A stretch of 64,000 nt of DNA from contig CM042032.1 in assembly GCA_023525975.1 (NCBI GenBank), forward strand, positions 15,692,001 to 15,756,000. Direction: 5' to 3'. Positions 1 through 10,830 of the stretch are shown piece by piece. Position numbers and translations under genes: made by a program. How positions within the stretch are numbered: position 1 is the stretch's first letter; every line of letters starts with the position of its first letter. The DNA comes from Smallanthus sonchifolius (lineage: Eukaryota > Streptophyta > Magnoliopsida > Asterales > Asteraceae). The notes under the pieces are model-generated. The model was given only the letters and a program-made list of their open reading frames with translations. It made no database searches and had not been told where the DNA came from.

Positions 1-931
1 CTCTCATTTGATTCTGAATCCATAAGATTTGAACACAGCAACTTGATGCCACAGTGTATTCAGCTTTGGCAGTTGAAGTAAAGACTCCAGATTTTTTCTT
101 GCATTGCCATGGCCCTAATCTTCCTCCTAAAAAATGGCATCCTCCTGATGTGGATTTTCTGTCTTTGTTACACCCTCCATAGTCACTGTCAGTATAACCA
201 AGCAGATCAAATGAGGAGTCTTTAGCATACCAAAGGCCAAGTTTTGGTGCACCTTTGAGATACCGAAGAATCCTTTTCATAGCAACTAAATGAGATTGTT
301 TAGGAGATGCTTGGTACCGAGCACACAAGCATGTGGCAAACATTATGTCAGGTCTACTGGCAGTCAAATACATAAGAGAGCCAACAATTTCCCTATAGTA
401 CCTTTGATCAACGCTTTCACCTTCAAGGAATGAAGATAAATTTGTCGCGGTAGCTATTGGGGTAGAGGCAGTCTTACAATCTTTCATGTTAAATCTTGAC
501 AGAATGTCTTTGACATATTTTGATTGATTTATAAAAATCCCATTTGAAGTTTGTTGAACTTGCAATCCCAGAAAGAAATTCATCTCCCCCATAGAGCTCA
601 TTTCAAATTTGGTTTGCATTAATTTTTCAAAATCATGACAAAGATTTATTTTAGTAGACCCAAAGATAAAATCATCCACATATATTTGCACAAGCAATAT
701 ATTACCTTTTACCCATTTAAAGAAAAGAGTTTTATCTATGGCCCCTCTTGAAAAATTGTTTGACAAAAGAAAGTTTGAGAGGGTGTCATACCAGGCTCTA
801 GGAGCTTGATGTAACCCATAAAGGGCTTTATCAAGTTTGATAACATAATGGGAATGTTCATGGTCCTCAAAGCCTGGAGGTTGACGCACATAGATTTCAT
901 CATCTACCTTACCATACAGAAAAACATTTTT
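1..931 (-). pseudogene. copia A reverse transcriptase / RNase H, 5'-truncated, open to window edge
   Basis: Minus-strand translation gives the copia RT-RNase H core without a stop up to the window edge, about 310 codons. FLYG lies at about 908-920, LYGLHQAPRAWY near 800-840, the catalytic YVDD with flanking VQI and FIFG at about 664-697, LMYLTASRPDIMFA near 340-385, and the RNase H stretch with YTDSDYGG near 180. These enzymes copy the element RNA into DNA and degrade the RNA strand in cytoplasmic particles. The N-terminal part of RT was lost where an LTR starts at 932. The catalytic residues are intact, so this is a recent pseudogene by truncation, not by decay. The 3' end is outside the window. 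Confidence 0.9.
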
Positions 932-1638
932 TGTAACATCTAAGATTTTTCTAATACTACATTATTTTACTTTATACAATAAGGACACTCCTAATGAACC
1001 CCATACTTGTTCAAAACAATATGTCACTTTAATTATTATTTTAACATCTAACAATTTAGATTTTTGATCTTACATTTAAATATTACCCTCCTATTATATA
1101 TATAACATATGTATGTACATTCATATATATATATATATTTATATATGATTATATCAAATAAATCAATTATACAACTTTTGATATACGACTTATACATCTT
1201 TAATCACGTTTTTACATATTGTTTTATATAGATATAGGAATCTAATTATAAATATGTATATATGATATATGTATTTGATGTTATTAAATTAATCATCTAT
1301 ACAAATTGTAAGTTTTAAAATTTATGAGCATTAATCAAGAGTTTACATTTTCTAAATGTATGTATTTAATTTTAAATAAATATGTAAACATATATCTATT
1401 TTAGTAAACCATTTACACAAATTGTAGTCTTTATAAATATGAAAGACATTTTTTTATAAACATTTGTAATTAAACAAGTAACATATTTAAGATTTTATAA
1501 ACTTTATAAAAACAATTTTAAATATAAATTATGGAGTCAAACATAACATTAATGAGCATTAAATACTATTCTTCACCTTTTGCAATCCTAGTCCTTATCA
1601 ACAAATTGATTTTTGCGAATAAGTCCCTTAGACTCACC

Positions 1639-1647
1639 CATAAATAG
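1639..1647 (+). promoter_or_regulatory. TATA-like box of gypsy LTR
   Basis: CATAAATAG lies about 700 bp into the LTR, a position compatible with the U3/R boundary. This assignment is by motif only. Confidence 0.45.
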
Positions 1648-2600
1648 AGCCTTAAACCTCATTCATTTTCACACCTCAACAATCCTCTAGGGCTCTCTAG
1701 CAACTAAAGGTTGTTCTTCTCATCTTTTGGAAGATTCTAGTTTAAAACCTTCCATTCTAAGTAAGTTATTCTTATGTTCTTACTTGTTCATACTTTTCTT
1801 TTTAAAAGTTCATCATAACTAGCTAGATCTATGATCCCTAACATGTTTATGATATAATCATAGATCTATCCAAGATCAAAAGCCTTATTTTAGTTAAACT
1901 TGTTCAAACTTTATTTAAAAACTTGGTTTTGATCTTTATATTCTTTACAATTTCAAAAAAATCATGTTTTTTACCAAAACTCCTTATTTTTAAAACCCTT
2001 TAATATTCAATTAATATTCAATTAAATTTATTTCTATCTTTACTAAACTCATATTTTCACTTTAGCCCTTATACTTTCCAAGCTTACCAAACTCACCCTA
2101 AACTTGGTTAATTATGCAAATAGAGTAACTTTCAAGCCAGTATGTAGTTATCTGACAAACATTAAGGTTCTGGCTAGGAAAAGACGGGGTTCTGATCCGG
2201 CCAACTCTTTCCTGGGAACTTTTCTGTTGGAGGTACAACTCTGGAATGATAACCACTCTAGTGTACAACAACCACTTTGAACTAATTACACTATCAACCC
2301 CTTGACTATCCATAACGTGTTTCTAACGTAACAAACTTAACTTAGGCAATCCTTAAGGCATTGAATCCAAATTACTACAAGTTCAAGTTCAACCCTCTAA
2401 ACTTGCCAAGTGAGTTTACATAGCCCCTTTTTCTCATTTACATATTTGGGGTGAAACATGATTACATTCAAACTCTATTTGCAATTACTCATGTACAATT
2501 CTACAATGTGATCATATGTGTTTATTTATGCTTTATGCTTGAATGCTAATTGTTAAAGCTACATATACATATTACACTTGTGCAATCATTAACACATTAC

Positions 2601-2727
2601 ATTAGGATAACATTTGTTGTTATGCCCTACATTACATCAGGATAACATGCGTTGTTATGCCCTACATTTACATCAGGATAACATGTGTTGTTATGCCCTA
2701 CATTATGATAACATGTGTTGTTATGCC
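2601..2727 (+). repeat. Four-copy tandem repeat with ATAACA / TGTTAT dyad
   Basis: Four units of about 35 bp each contain GATAACA, a 5-base spacer and TGTTATGCC. The arms ATAACA and TGTTAT are complementary in every copy, while the spacer varies (TTTGT, TGCGT, TGTGT, TGTGT). The array is about 950 bp downstream of the TATA-like box, so it should be in the transcribed part of the LTR. Confidence 0.85.
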
Positions 2728-3137
2728 TTTCAATTACAAAGTTTTATTTGTGCAACTAGCTTAACTTAGATTCTCCATAAATGCTTTATAAACCATGCAT
2801 CATATGAATTGTACACAAAACACTTGAACTTTACTTGTGGTGTCAAAACCTATGTATGCTCACCAACTATTTATAGTTGACCCTCTCATTTTATCATGTT
2901 TCAGGTACAGTTGTTTGAGTTATGATTCAAGCTACTTCACTTAGGGTTGAGGACCTAGTCTTAAATTTTAATACGGAGATTCATGTATTCTCAAATTCTT
3001 GTAAATGATGTAAATGATTACTTGAGTTATGAAATGAAATTTATTGTCTAATTATTACAACTTTAGCAAACCATGAGCTTATGAACAGTCTACATGTCCC
3101 GCCCCGACGTTTCCGCCGTCAGTTGGGGTGTGACAGA

Positions 3138-3150
3138 TTGGTATCAGAGC
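3138..3150 (+). promoter_or_regulatory. Primer binding site, tRNA-iMet type
   Basis: TTGGTATCAGAGC sits two bases after the LTR end. It is complementary to the 3' end of plant initiator methionine tRNA, the usual primer for chromovirus and many copia reverse transcriptions. Confidence 0.9.
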
Positions 3151-3207
3151 CTTGGTTATAGGGAATTAGGTTATTAGACCCTTTTGACCTAGACTATAAC
3201 CTTAGGA

Positions 3208-3379
3208 CACCCATCAAATGCTACGCTCTATGTTATATGATTTTTGCCACATTGCTACGTGTTACATGTTCACTACTATGTGTAATCTTCTTACATGTTA
3301 TTCTAAGTGTTACATCACATGATACAATACATGATAGTTTATATGATACACCCATCAAATGCTACGCTCTATGTTATAT
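3208..3379 (+). repeat. Two direct copies of a ~32-bp sequence in gypsy leader
   Basis: A stretch beginning acacccatcaaatgct and ending ctatgttatat occurs at 3208-3239 and again at 3347-3378, 139 bp apart and almost identical. Between them is AT-rich leader. The second copy directly abuts the point where copia sequence resumes, so it may mark the deletion breakpoint. Confidence 0.75.
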
Positions 3380-3380
3380 A

Positions 3381-3842
3381 ATACCACATTTGACATCACC
3401 AATGACATTTTCCAAAGGATGAACTTTGTTGATTCTTCTTTCTACTAAGTTGTCTCAGTGTGCACATCCTAGGCATCATCATCGGTAGAAATATTTTGCT
3501 CGGTATCTTCTTCTGCATCAGTATCAAAGATTGATACTGAGTTGTGAGCAACGTCATTAGCCTCAGCTACCGACGATGATTCAGCAACAAATGGAGGATC
3601 AATAGATGGTCTTCGAAAAGAAACCCTGTAATCAGTATCCTTTTCCTTCTCTCTTTGACAGAGAATAGATCACCTTCGGCACCAACATTGGTATGAGAGA
3701 AAGTTTGTTGAAAAGAGTCAAGATCAAATAAAACACGTGGACCAATGATTAGTTCAAGAGACGACGCTTCAGAAAATTTGACATTTACTGATTCTTCAAT
3801 GATCTTTGTGCTTTTGTTGTATACTTTGTAGGCTTTTGACAT
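3381..3842 (-). pseudogene. copia A integrase-RT linker fragment
   Basis: The minus strand encodes the variable, acidic linker that joins integrase to RT in copia polyproteins. It starts with SKAYKVYNKSTKIIEESVNV and, after a frameshift near 3560, ends with VHPLENVIGDVKCG, a conserved copia motif that normally leads into RT. The frame then runs into gypsy leader at about 3380. No enzymatic residues are expected here. The open frame 3567-3842 is part of it; its Met is internal, not a real start. Confidence 0.8.
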
Positions 3843-4015
3843 GATGGAGTATCAAACAAATCATCCTTCATCTTCTTTTGCTTCAAATTTGGACAAATGA
3901 TCTCTGGTAATCAGAATGGGGCAGGGATAACCAAATGCTTTAAGAAATCCAATGAATGGCTTTCTTTTGTTCTATATTTCATATGAAGTCTTTTCTTGAG
4001 ACTTCACCACTAGAG

Positions 4016-4711
4016 TTATGTTTTGAACATAACAAGCTGTGTTGACAGCTTTTGCCCAGAATGTGAGAGGTAATTTAGAATAACTAGCATTGATCTTGCA
4101 GCCTCTATCAAAGTTCTGTTTCTTCTCTCAGCAACTCCATTTCGTTGAGGAGTTATTGATGCACTAAACTGCCTTTCTATCCCTTTAGATGCACATAAAT
4201 CATTTAGAGAAGCATTCTTGAATTCAGTCCCTTGATCACACATGATGACTTTGATTGATGAATTGTTCTGATTCTCAACTCTTAACATGAAAGTTTTGAG
4301 AGTTTTTATTGTTCCATCTTTTGTCTTCAAGAAGAAAACCCATGTGAATCTTGCGAAGTCATCAATAACAATTAGACAGTAGGACTTCTTTCCCAAAGTC
4401 ATCACACTAACAGGACCAAACAAATCCATATGAAGAAGTTGAAGAGGAGCAGACACAGAGTTGATTTGTTTAGATTTATGAGATTCCTTATGTTGTTTTC
4501 CTTTCAAACATGGAATGCAATGATCTTCACAGTAGAATTCTTTGTTAGGAAACCATAGAACCATATTGTTTTTCACCAATATGTTCATATTTTTGAAGTT
4601 CACATGAGCCAACCTTTTATGCCATAAATCAGATTCATCAACACTTGCTTTAGAAAGAAAGCAAGTCACATTTGATACTGGAGAGGAATGTTTCATATTC
4701 AAAACATACAA
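4016..4711 (-). pseudogene. copia A integrase
   Basis: This 231-residue frame begins inside the protease-integrase junction and covers the GAG-pre-integrase zinc-binding region (LWHKRLAH around residue 30, CIPC at 65-68) and the catalytic core. The DD35E triad is all visible: D96 in HMDLFGP, D159 in CDQGTEFKN and E195 in NGVAERRNR. Integrase inserts the linear cDNA into chromosomal DNA. The frame shifts near 4030, after the core, so the C-terminal part is lost in this frame. The gene is continuous with the protease fragment upstream (to 4983) and was part of one polyprotein with the RT at 1-931. Confidence 0.9.
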
Positions 4712-4983
4712 TTATCCTTTCTTGGAGCGGATAGCAGTATCTTGTCTTTTGTCAAGATCTCATATCCCGGAGCCAACACCACAACTTCTCACCTTTGTTA
4801 AACAGCACCCCATACTCTTGATCACACACTTGAGACACACTTAGCAAATTGAATGCCAATTGCTTGACCAGATTTACTTTGTCAAAGCTAAACCTTCCAT
4901 TTGATACCGTTCCTTGACCACTTATCTCACCACCTTTTGAGTCATTTCCAAATCCAACATATCCTCCTGGGAAAGTTCTAAAG
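4712..4983 (-). pseudogene. copia A protease C-terminal fragment
   Basis: Minus-strand translation reads PGGYVGFGNDSKGGEISGQG near the insertion edge, then LAFNLLSVSQVCDQEYGV, the typical C-terminal half of a copia retropepsin. The active-site half, with DSGCSRHMTGN, is 7.5 kb away at about 12508-12570, beyond gypsy 1. A frame break occurs near 4712-4760 before the integrase frame. Confidence 0.85.
4979..4983. repeat. Target-site duplication, left copy (taaag)
   Basis: taaag at 4979-4983 pairs with tgaag at 12508-12512, one mismatch. Removing one copy restores the copia protease reading frame across the junction, which confirms insertion of gypsy 1 here. Confidence 0.8.
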
Positions 4984-6274
4984 TGTCACACCCCGACTGA
5001 TGGCGGAATCATCGGGGCGGGACATGTAAGACTGTTCATAGCGCATGGTTGACTAAATTGAAATATATTAAAGTTAAATTTCCATTACAAATAATCCAAG
5101 TACAAACCAGATTCAAACAAGAAACATAAAACAACTCATAAAGTTCTTGATTTAAATTGCTAAGTCCAAATCCTATGTTGAACACGTCTTGAATCATTCT
5201 CACATATTGGGGCCTGAAACATGAATAAAATAAAGTCAACTAAAAAGTTGGTGAGTATAACACAGTTGTATGTAGATAGCATATAGTTGAAAACAAATCC
5301 TTTACAAAACATGATAAAATAAGGCATTTATGGGGAGCAGCTATTGTGTAACCATGTACAACCAAACCTTGTAACTAGCATGCAAAAATTGTGTTGTCGG
5401 TTTCAATCACCGCGCACCATGGGTGGGTTTGTCAGACTCAATAGATCTATCATTGAAAACCGTCGGCTTGTATAGTTAATGATTGCACATAATCGCATAC
5501 AAAGGTTAGCAAAACTTGCACTCGGGCACAAAGCTCAAATTTTGAACACATGTATGTAAATAGGATTTTTGCACTTGTGTTGTTTGCGTAAATGTAAATG
5601 TGTAATGTGTAATGTGTATAGAGTTCATGTTCCACCCCAAAAGTGTAAAAGAGTAAAAAGGGGCTGTGAATACTCACTTGGTATGGAGATGTAGCTAACA
5701 AAGAGTATAAATGAAATAAGGGTTCTTGATACGCACGGGTTAACCTAGATAGTAATGTATATTGAATCAAATCGGTGTACAAAGTTTACGTCTAACATTG
5801 AAGGTTGAATTTGTGTATAAAAAGTATTAAATGAAGTATATAAAGTTGTAGTAATCATTTTTTGGAACATTTGATTAAAGTTTGGAATTTAAATAATAAA
5901 ATAGAATTTTTATAAAATTGTTGATTATGAAAATAATGTATGTGTTAAATGTAAATTAATAAATAATTAAATGATTATAGTTTATGAAATAATGTAAATA
6001 TTGATTGTAATTTAGTATAAATAAATAAATGATTTTTGTTCAAATATTAAATAAATAATTATTATCCTATTTATTTATAAACTTGTAACTTAATCATTTA
6101 ACACATCATTTAAGTGTAAGATAACTATAAATTTAATTTTTATAAATTTTTAGATAAACTTTTAAACAAATAATATTTATCTCTTCAAATTCAGAAAACA
6201 TATTTTTATAAAATTTGGAACATTTATTGATTGAAAAATATAAAATTATAATTCTGTTACAATTTCTGAGTCAC

Positions 6275-6556
6275 ACACGACCGTGCCTCGGAAGGGCACG
6301 ATCGTGCTCAAGCCACGGGCGCGACCGCGCTAGTCAGGGCGCGACCGGGTTGATCAACAGAGGGCACAAACTAGACCAGTCAACAGGCACGACCGTGCCT
6401 TGGCCCGGCACGGTCGTGTCTATGATTCTTAGACACAACAGAGACTAGCCCAAAGGGCATGACTAGGTCTGGACAGGAGGACACGACCGCGCTGCTAGTC
6501 GGCACGACCGCGTTTCATGAGGCACGGCCGCGCTAGATGATTAGCGCGACCGTGTC
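6275..6556 (-). repeat. GC-rich dyad array (GCACG-NN-CGTGC type), R region
   Basis: About ten units such as CACGACCGTG, GGCACGATCGTGC, GGCGCGACCGCGC and GCACGGTCGTG are spaced 15-30 bp apart. Each is an inverted repeat with a 2-base centre and is rich in CpG. On the minus strand the array begins about 35 bp after the TATA box, so it should lie in the transcribed R region. Confidence 0.85.
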
Positions 6557-6590
6557 TCTTCCAAATCAGACACGAATTGAACAATTCTTG

Positions 6591-6600
6591 TATTTATAGT
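6591..6600 (-). promoter_or_regulatory. TATA box, gypsy 1 3' LTR
   Basis: Minus-strand ACTATAAATA, conserved in the other LTR copy (11593-11602) and in the related LTR at the right window edge (63880-63887). It is immediately followed downstream by the GC-rich dyad array. Confidence 0.7.
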
Positions 6601-7160
6601 GTTGGAATTGATAGGGATTTTGATTACTGAGTCGATATGAGTCTATTGGTATAAATTAATTGTATGTAACTCGTGTTTAAGAGTGAAATCGATTAAATCC
6701 TTTTTATTAAAAATATAAGTTCTGATTCGGACGATTTTTGTAATGAAAGCCCAGATTGATAGGGGGCTTTTGATATATGTACCGAAACGAAAGGGAGGGA
6801 TGATTCAATTACCTCAAACAGAAAGGAATCGATAACGATCGGTAGAAGGGAGTTCCGGCGACGGCGATAACGGCTTCCGGCGACTTCGGCTGCAATTCCG
6901 GTTAGGCCAGAGAGTCCAATAATAACAGGGGAGATTGCTGAATAGAATTTCTTGATTGCTTGAGAGGAATTTGATCGAATTTTAGGATTTGAGTCTTGAG
7001 GGAAAAGATCGACGGTTTTTCTTGAGAGGAAGAGATTTTTGATAATAATAATCGTAATCAACTGAGTTATTTTCCTTGACAATTAAAATGAAACGTAACC
7101 GGGTTTGAATTCGAACGATCGAGCGTTTTGAAATCACATTTACGTTTTGACAGTTACGCA

Positions 7161-7285
7161 GGTGTGACCGTGCCTAATAGAGGCGCGATCGTGCTTAGGC
7201 ACCGGGCGCGATCGTTCCAGGACCAGTCGCGCGATCGTGCCGAGGCACTTGGCGCGACCGTGCCAGGACGAAGCACGACCGTGCT
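7161..7285 (-). repeat. Second GC-rich dyad array, U3 region
   Basis: Units such as GGCGCGATCGTGC and GCACGACCGTGC lie about 560 bp upstream of the TATA box on the minus strand. The matching array in the 5' LTR (12161-12266) lacks one unit. Confidence 0.8.
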
Positions 7286-7560
7286 AATTAGGGTTTCTTG
7301 ATAAATTTTCAACTTTAGTCCTTGACTTTTCAGGTTTGATTAGTTTGAAATAAATAGTTACTTGTATAGCGTTTAAGTGTATATAATCGAGCAAAACTTG
7401 TAAATTTGTATTGGATCATTGCATTTAGTTTACGGTAAGCAAAATAACAAGGCAGTGCACGAGTATTGAATTTGAAATTGCATTACATTGAATTGAAATA
7501 TGAATACTAAATTCAGAGATGTTACAGTCTCCCCATGTTGAGAGAATTTCGTCTCGAAAT

Positions 7561-7977
7561 TTAGCTAGAGGATACAACAGTATTAGTAAAAAGATGAGGG
7601 TACTTGAGCTTCATTTGGTCTTCTCGTTCCCAAGTGAACTCAGGACCACACTTAGATTCCCAACGAACTTTGACAATAGGAATGCGACTTCGCTTGAGCT
7701 GCTTGACTTCACGATCCATAATTTCCACCGGCTTCTCAACGAAGTGCATCGTTTCATCAATGCGCACGTCGTCAAGTGGTATACGGAGATTTTCATCAGC
7801 GAGACACTTCTTCAGATTAGATATATGAAATGTAGGATGCACATTGCCAAGAGATGGAGTTAACTCGAGCTTGTAAGCCACTTTCCCAATCCTTTCAAGG
7901 ATTTTGAATGGACCAACATAACGAGGTGCTAACTTGCCTTTCTTTCCAAAACGGATCACGCCCTTCCACGGGGACAC
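7561..7977 (-). pseudogene. Gypsy 1 integrase C-terminus with chromodomain
   Basis: This 138-residue frame starts at MSPWKGVIRFGKKGKLAPRY and contains the conserved GPF-hairpin of chromovirus integrases. It ends with a chromodomain-like segment, VKVRWESKCGPEFTWE, residues about 104-119. Chromodomains of this family steer integration to particular chromatin marks. It is one polyprotein with the integrase core at 8002-8889; a single TAA, where related elements have a Gln-like codon, separates the two frames. Confidence 0.9.
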
Positions 7978-8001
7978 CTTAAAAAGAACAAGATCATCGA
8001 C

Positions 8002-8889
8002 TTAGAATTCCAAGGGTTTTCGCCGTTTGTCGGCATAAATCTTTTTCCGACTCCTCGCTACTCGAATATTGTCACGGATTTGAATAATTTTGTCGGATGT
8101 TTCTTGAATTAACTCGGGACCGGTGATTTGTGCTTCACCAATCTCGTTCCAACAGATAGGCAAACGACACTTACGACCATAGAGAGCTTCGAATGGCGCC
8201 ATGTTGATACTTGTGTTGTAGCTATTGTTGTAAGAAAACTCAATGAGGGATAAATGTGAATCCCAATTGCCACCAAAATCGATTACGCAAGCTCTAAGCA
8301 TGTCTTCAAGAGTTTGGATTGTTCGCTCGGTTTGACCATCAGTTTGGGGATGGTAAGCCGTGCTCAAATCCAATCGTGTACCAAGAGCAGTTTGGAGAGA
8401 TTGCCAAAATCGAGAAGTGAACCGGGCATCTCGATAAGATATTATGTTCAAGGGAACACCATGACGGCTCACGATTTCGTCGATGTAAATTCGGGCTAGT
8501 TTCTCAACCCGATAGTCTTCACGGATAGGCAAGAAATGAGCAGATTTGGTGAGTCGATCAATGATCACCCAAATACTATCATAACCACTCGAGGTGCGAG
8601 GGAGTTTGGTAATAAAATCCATGGCTAAGTTCTCCCATTTCCACACGGGAATTTCCGGTTGTTCAAGCAAACCAGAAGGACGTTGATGTTCGGCTTTGAC
8701 TTTGGAGCAGGTTAAACATTTGACAACATAAAGGGCAATGTCCTTTTTCATACCGGGCCACCAATATTGTTGGCGAAGATCTTGGTACATTTTATCCGCG
8801 CCAGGATGAATAGAGTAACGAGTCTTGTGAGCCTCGTTCATGAGAAATGTGCGGAGATCATCGCGATCGGGAACCCAAATACGGTTCAA
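8002..8889 (-). pseudogene. Gypsy 1 integrase zinc finger and core, catalytic Asp lost
   Basis: The 295-residue frame shows the HHCC zinc finger (H21, H28, C58, C61) and the DDE core: D91 in AMDFITKLP and E188 in DGQTERTIQ. The second catalytic residue, normally the first Asp of SDRD, is Tyr here (ISYRDARF, Y152), so strand transfer should be abolished. The frame is bounded by a TAA on each side; both look like single nonsense changes in one continuous pol frame, because the family sequence carries on across them. The Met start is internal. Confidence 0.93.
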
Positions 8890-8913
8890 GTAATATAGTA
8901 GGCCATTGGGTTT

Positions 8914-10428
8914 TTATTCAAGAAGAAGTTCAACACCACACGACATTTCTTCATACATGTTACCCTCGGTTACCGAGACGTGTTGAGCTTCTAAGATACG
9001 GGTTTGAATATCGGTTTGAATACGGGCACAATGAAGCATAACATGGTCCTTTCGATTCAAAGCATCGGCTACAACATTCGCTTTGCCGGGATGGTAGCGA
9101 ATCTCGCAGTCGTAGCCGTTAAGGAGTTCGACCCAACGTCGTTGCCTCGTATTGAGTTCTTTTTGGTTGAAAATATGTTGAAGACTTTTGTGGCCGGTGA
9201 ACACCACACATTTTGTACCATAGAGATAATGTCTCCAAATCTTTAACGCGAATATGACCGCACCTAACTCGAGATCGTGCGTCGTATAATTCTTCTCATG
9301 AACTTTGAGTTGCCTTGATGCATAAGCGATTACTTTGCCTCGTTGCATGAGAACACAACCAAGACCTTGGTTAGAAGCATCACAATAGACAACTAAATCA
9401 TCATTTCCATCGGGGAGAGTCAATATGGGAGCATTGCACAACTTTTGTTTAAGGGTTTGGAAGGCTTCTTCTTGTTTTGGTCCCCATTCATAAGTCTTAC
9501 CCTTGTGTGTCAAAGCGGTAAGAGGGACAGCAATCTTTGAGAAGTTTGAGATGAAACGACGATAATAACCCGCAAGACCAAGAAATGAACGAACTTCGGT
9601 AGGAGTCTTCGGGGCATTCCAATTCTTAACCGTTTCAATCTTAGCATGATCAATATGAATTCCTTTGTCATTGACAATATGACCAAGAAATTGAACTTCC
9701 TTTAGCCAAAATTCACATTTGGAGAATTTGGCATATAGTTGTTCTTTTCTCAAGAGGTCCAAAACCAATCTAAGGTGTTGTTCATGATCAGCTTTAGTCT
9801 TGGAATAGATTAAGATATCGTCAATGAAGACAATCACGAATTTATCAAGGTACGGTTTGCACACATGATTCATAAGATCCATGAAAACTGCGGGTGCATT
9901 GGTTAACCCGAAAGGCATAACCATGAACTCGTAATGACCATACCTTGTTCGAAAAGCAGTCTTAGGAATGCCATCTTCTTGGACACGAAGCTGATGATAA
10001 CCGGATCGAAGATCAATCTTCGAGAAGCAAGTAGAACCTTGAAGTTGATCAAAGAGATCATCGATTCTAGGTAAAGGATAACGGTTCTTGATAGTAAGCT
10101 TATTGAGTTCGCGGTAGTCAATACACATGCGAAATGATCCATCCTTCTTCTTAACAAATAAGACGGGGGCACCCCACGGTGAATGACTTGGACGGATGAA
10201 TCCCTTGTCGGAGAGCTCTTGAAGTTGACTTGCAAGTTCTTGCATTTCCGAAGGTGCAAGACGATAAGGGGCTCTAGCCATGGGGTTAGCTCCGGGCACA
10301 AGATCAATACGAAATTCTACTTGACGAACGGGTGGAAGACCGGATAAGTCTTCGGGGGAACACTTCGGGAAAATCTCGGATAATGGGGATATCTTGAATA
10401 CTCTTCTTCTTAACATCCTTTTGAACAA
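8914..10428 (-). pseudogene. Gypsy 1 reverse transcriptase and RNase H
   Basis: The 504-residue frame starts within the protease-RT spacer. RT motifs run in order: PYRLAPSEM (55-62), SPWGAPVLFVKKKDG (83-97), YRELN (105-109), YPLPRIDDLFDQL (117-129) and the catalytic FIDD at 201-204. RNase H follows with D350, E387 and a third Asp position changed to Gly: VFTGHKSL, G412, where YTDHKSL-like is normal. RT should be structurally complete, but RNase H is probably inactive. A frameshift near 10390 separates this frame from the upstream protease spacer, and a TAA at 8911-8913 separates it from integrase. Confidence 0.94.
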
Positions 10429-10488
10429 TATGAGCTAAGAAAGCAATATACTTCTTTCGTAAGTACTTTTGAGCGGTAGTACACGACA

Positions 10489-10830
10489 TCAACTTAAGTC
10501 CCTTGCAAGGTTTTCACCAAAAACCCTTAAGGTTTCTCCCGATGGTAGCGGAATTTGGATACACTTTTCAAAGCAGATGACTTCGGCATGATGATTTGAT
10601 AGCCAATCCATACCTATGATAATATCAAAGCTTCCTAGTGGCATTGGAACAAGGTTGATTGGGAAGGTGTGATCATTAAGTTCTAAAGAGCAATCATAGA
10701 TAATGGACTCAATTGTAAGGGAGTCACCATTCTCTATTTCAACGGTGAAGGTTTTCTCTAATTGGGACCGAGTCTTTGCAAGTAAAGGTTCAAAATTAAG
10801 TGACACAAAACTTTTATCGGCTCCGGTATC
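10489..10830 (-). pseudogene. Gypsy 1 retropepsin, N-terminus deleted
   Basis: The first codons at the LTR junction read FDTGADKSFVS, the retropepsin active site DTGA, and further on GMDWL marks the flap-side helix typical of gypsy proteases. Everything upstream, including zinc knuckles and gag, is gone because LTR sequence starts at 10831. The annotated Met at 10806 is internal. A 1-base frame change near 10495 separates it from the spacer frame 10304-10492, which carries FPEVFPEDL-like sequence before RT. Confidence 0.9.

Larger units (their letters stand above)
932..3135 (+). repeat. Gypsy LTR, 2.2 kb, AT-rich
   Basis: The LTR begins TGTAACATC and ends GTGTGACA, then a 2-bp gap and TTGGTATCAGAGC follow, which is the normal 5' LTR / primer-site arrangement. 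Most of the body is very AT-rich. A TATA-like CATAAATAG lies at 1639-1647, and a tandem dyad array lies at 2601-2727. No coding capacity is seen; the short frame at 2098-2313 is a chance ORF. The 5 bases before the LTR are TTTTT, but the other copy of the target duplication was lost. Confidence 0.85.
932..3380 (+). mobile_element. Truncated Ty3/gypsy element (LTR + primer site + leader) in copia A
   Basis: The piece holds a complete-looking LTR (932-3135), a primer site at 3138-3150 and about 230 bp of leader, then stops where copia linker sequence resumes near 3380. No gag or pol remains. Both LTR ends match the reverse complement of gypsy 1: the start TGTAACATC and the end with cccgccccga and GGGGTGTGACA. 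It is therefore assigned to the same chromovirus-like group. It sits inside the copia RT at the conserved residues just before FLYG. The right part, and about 130 codons of copia, were deleted. Confidence 0.8.
4984..7529 (-). repeat. Gypsy 1 3' LTR, 2546 bp
   Basis: In plus orientation it runs from TGTCACACCCCGAC at 4984 to GATGTTACA at 7529, with complementary TGT...ACA ends. From 5807 on it matches 10831-12507 almost base for base, apart from small indels. It contains two arrays of GCACG-NN-CGTGC dyads and a TATA box on the minus strand. The frames at 5036-5239, 5450-5782, 6215-6448 and 6693-7082 lie inside the LTR and are not genes. Confidence 0.93.

Noticed and set aside
6215..6448. 77-residue plus-strand ORF, repeated at 11240-11473
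   Set aside because: Both copies lie at the same place in the two gypsy 1 LTRs and are opposite to the element sense; the similarity is LTR identity, not a gene family.
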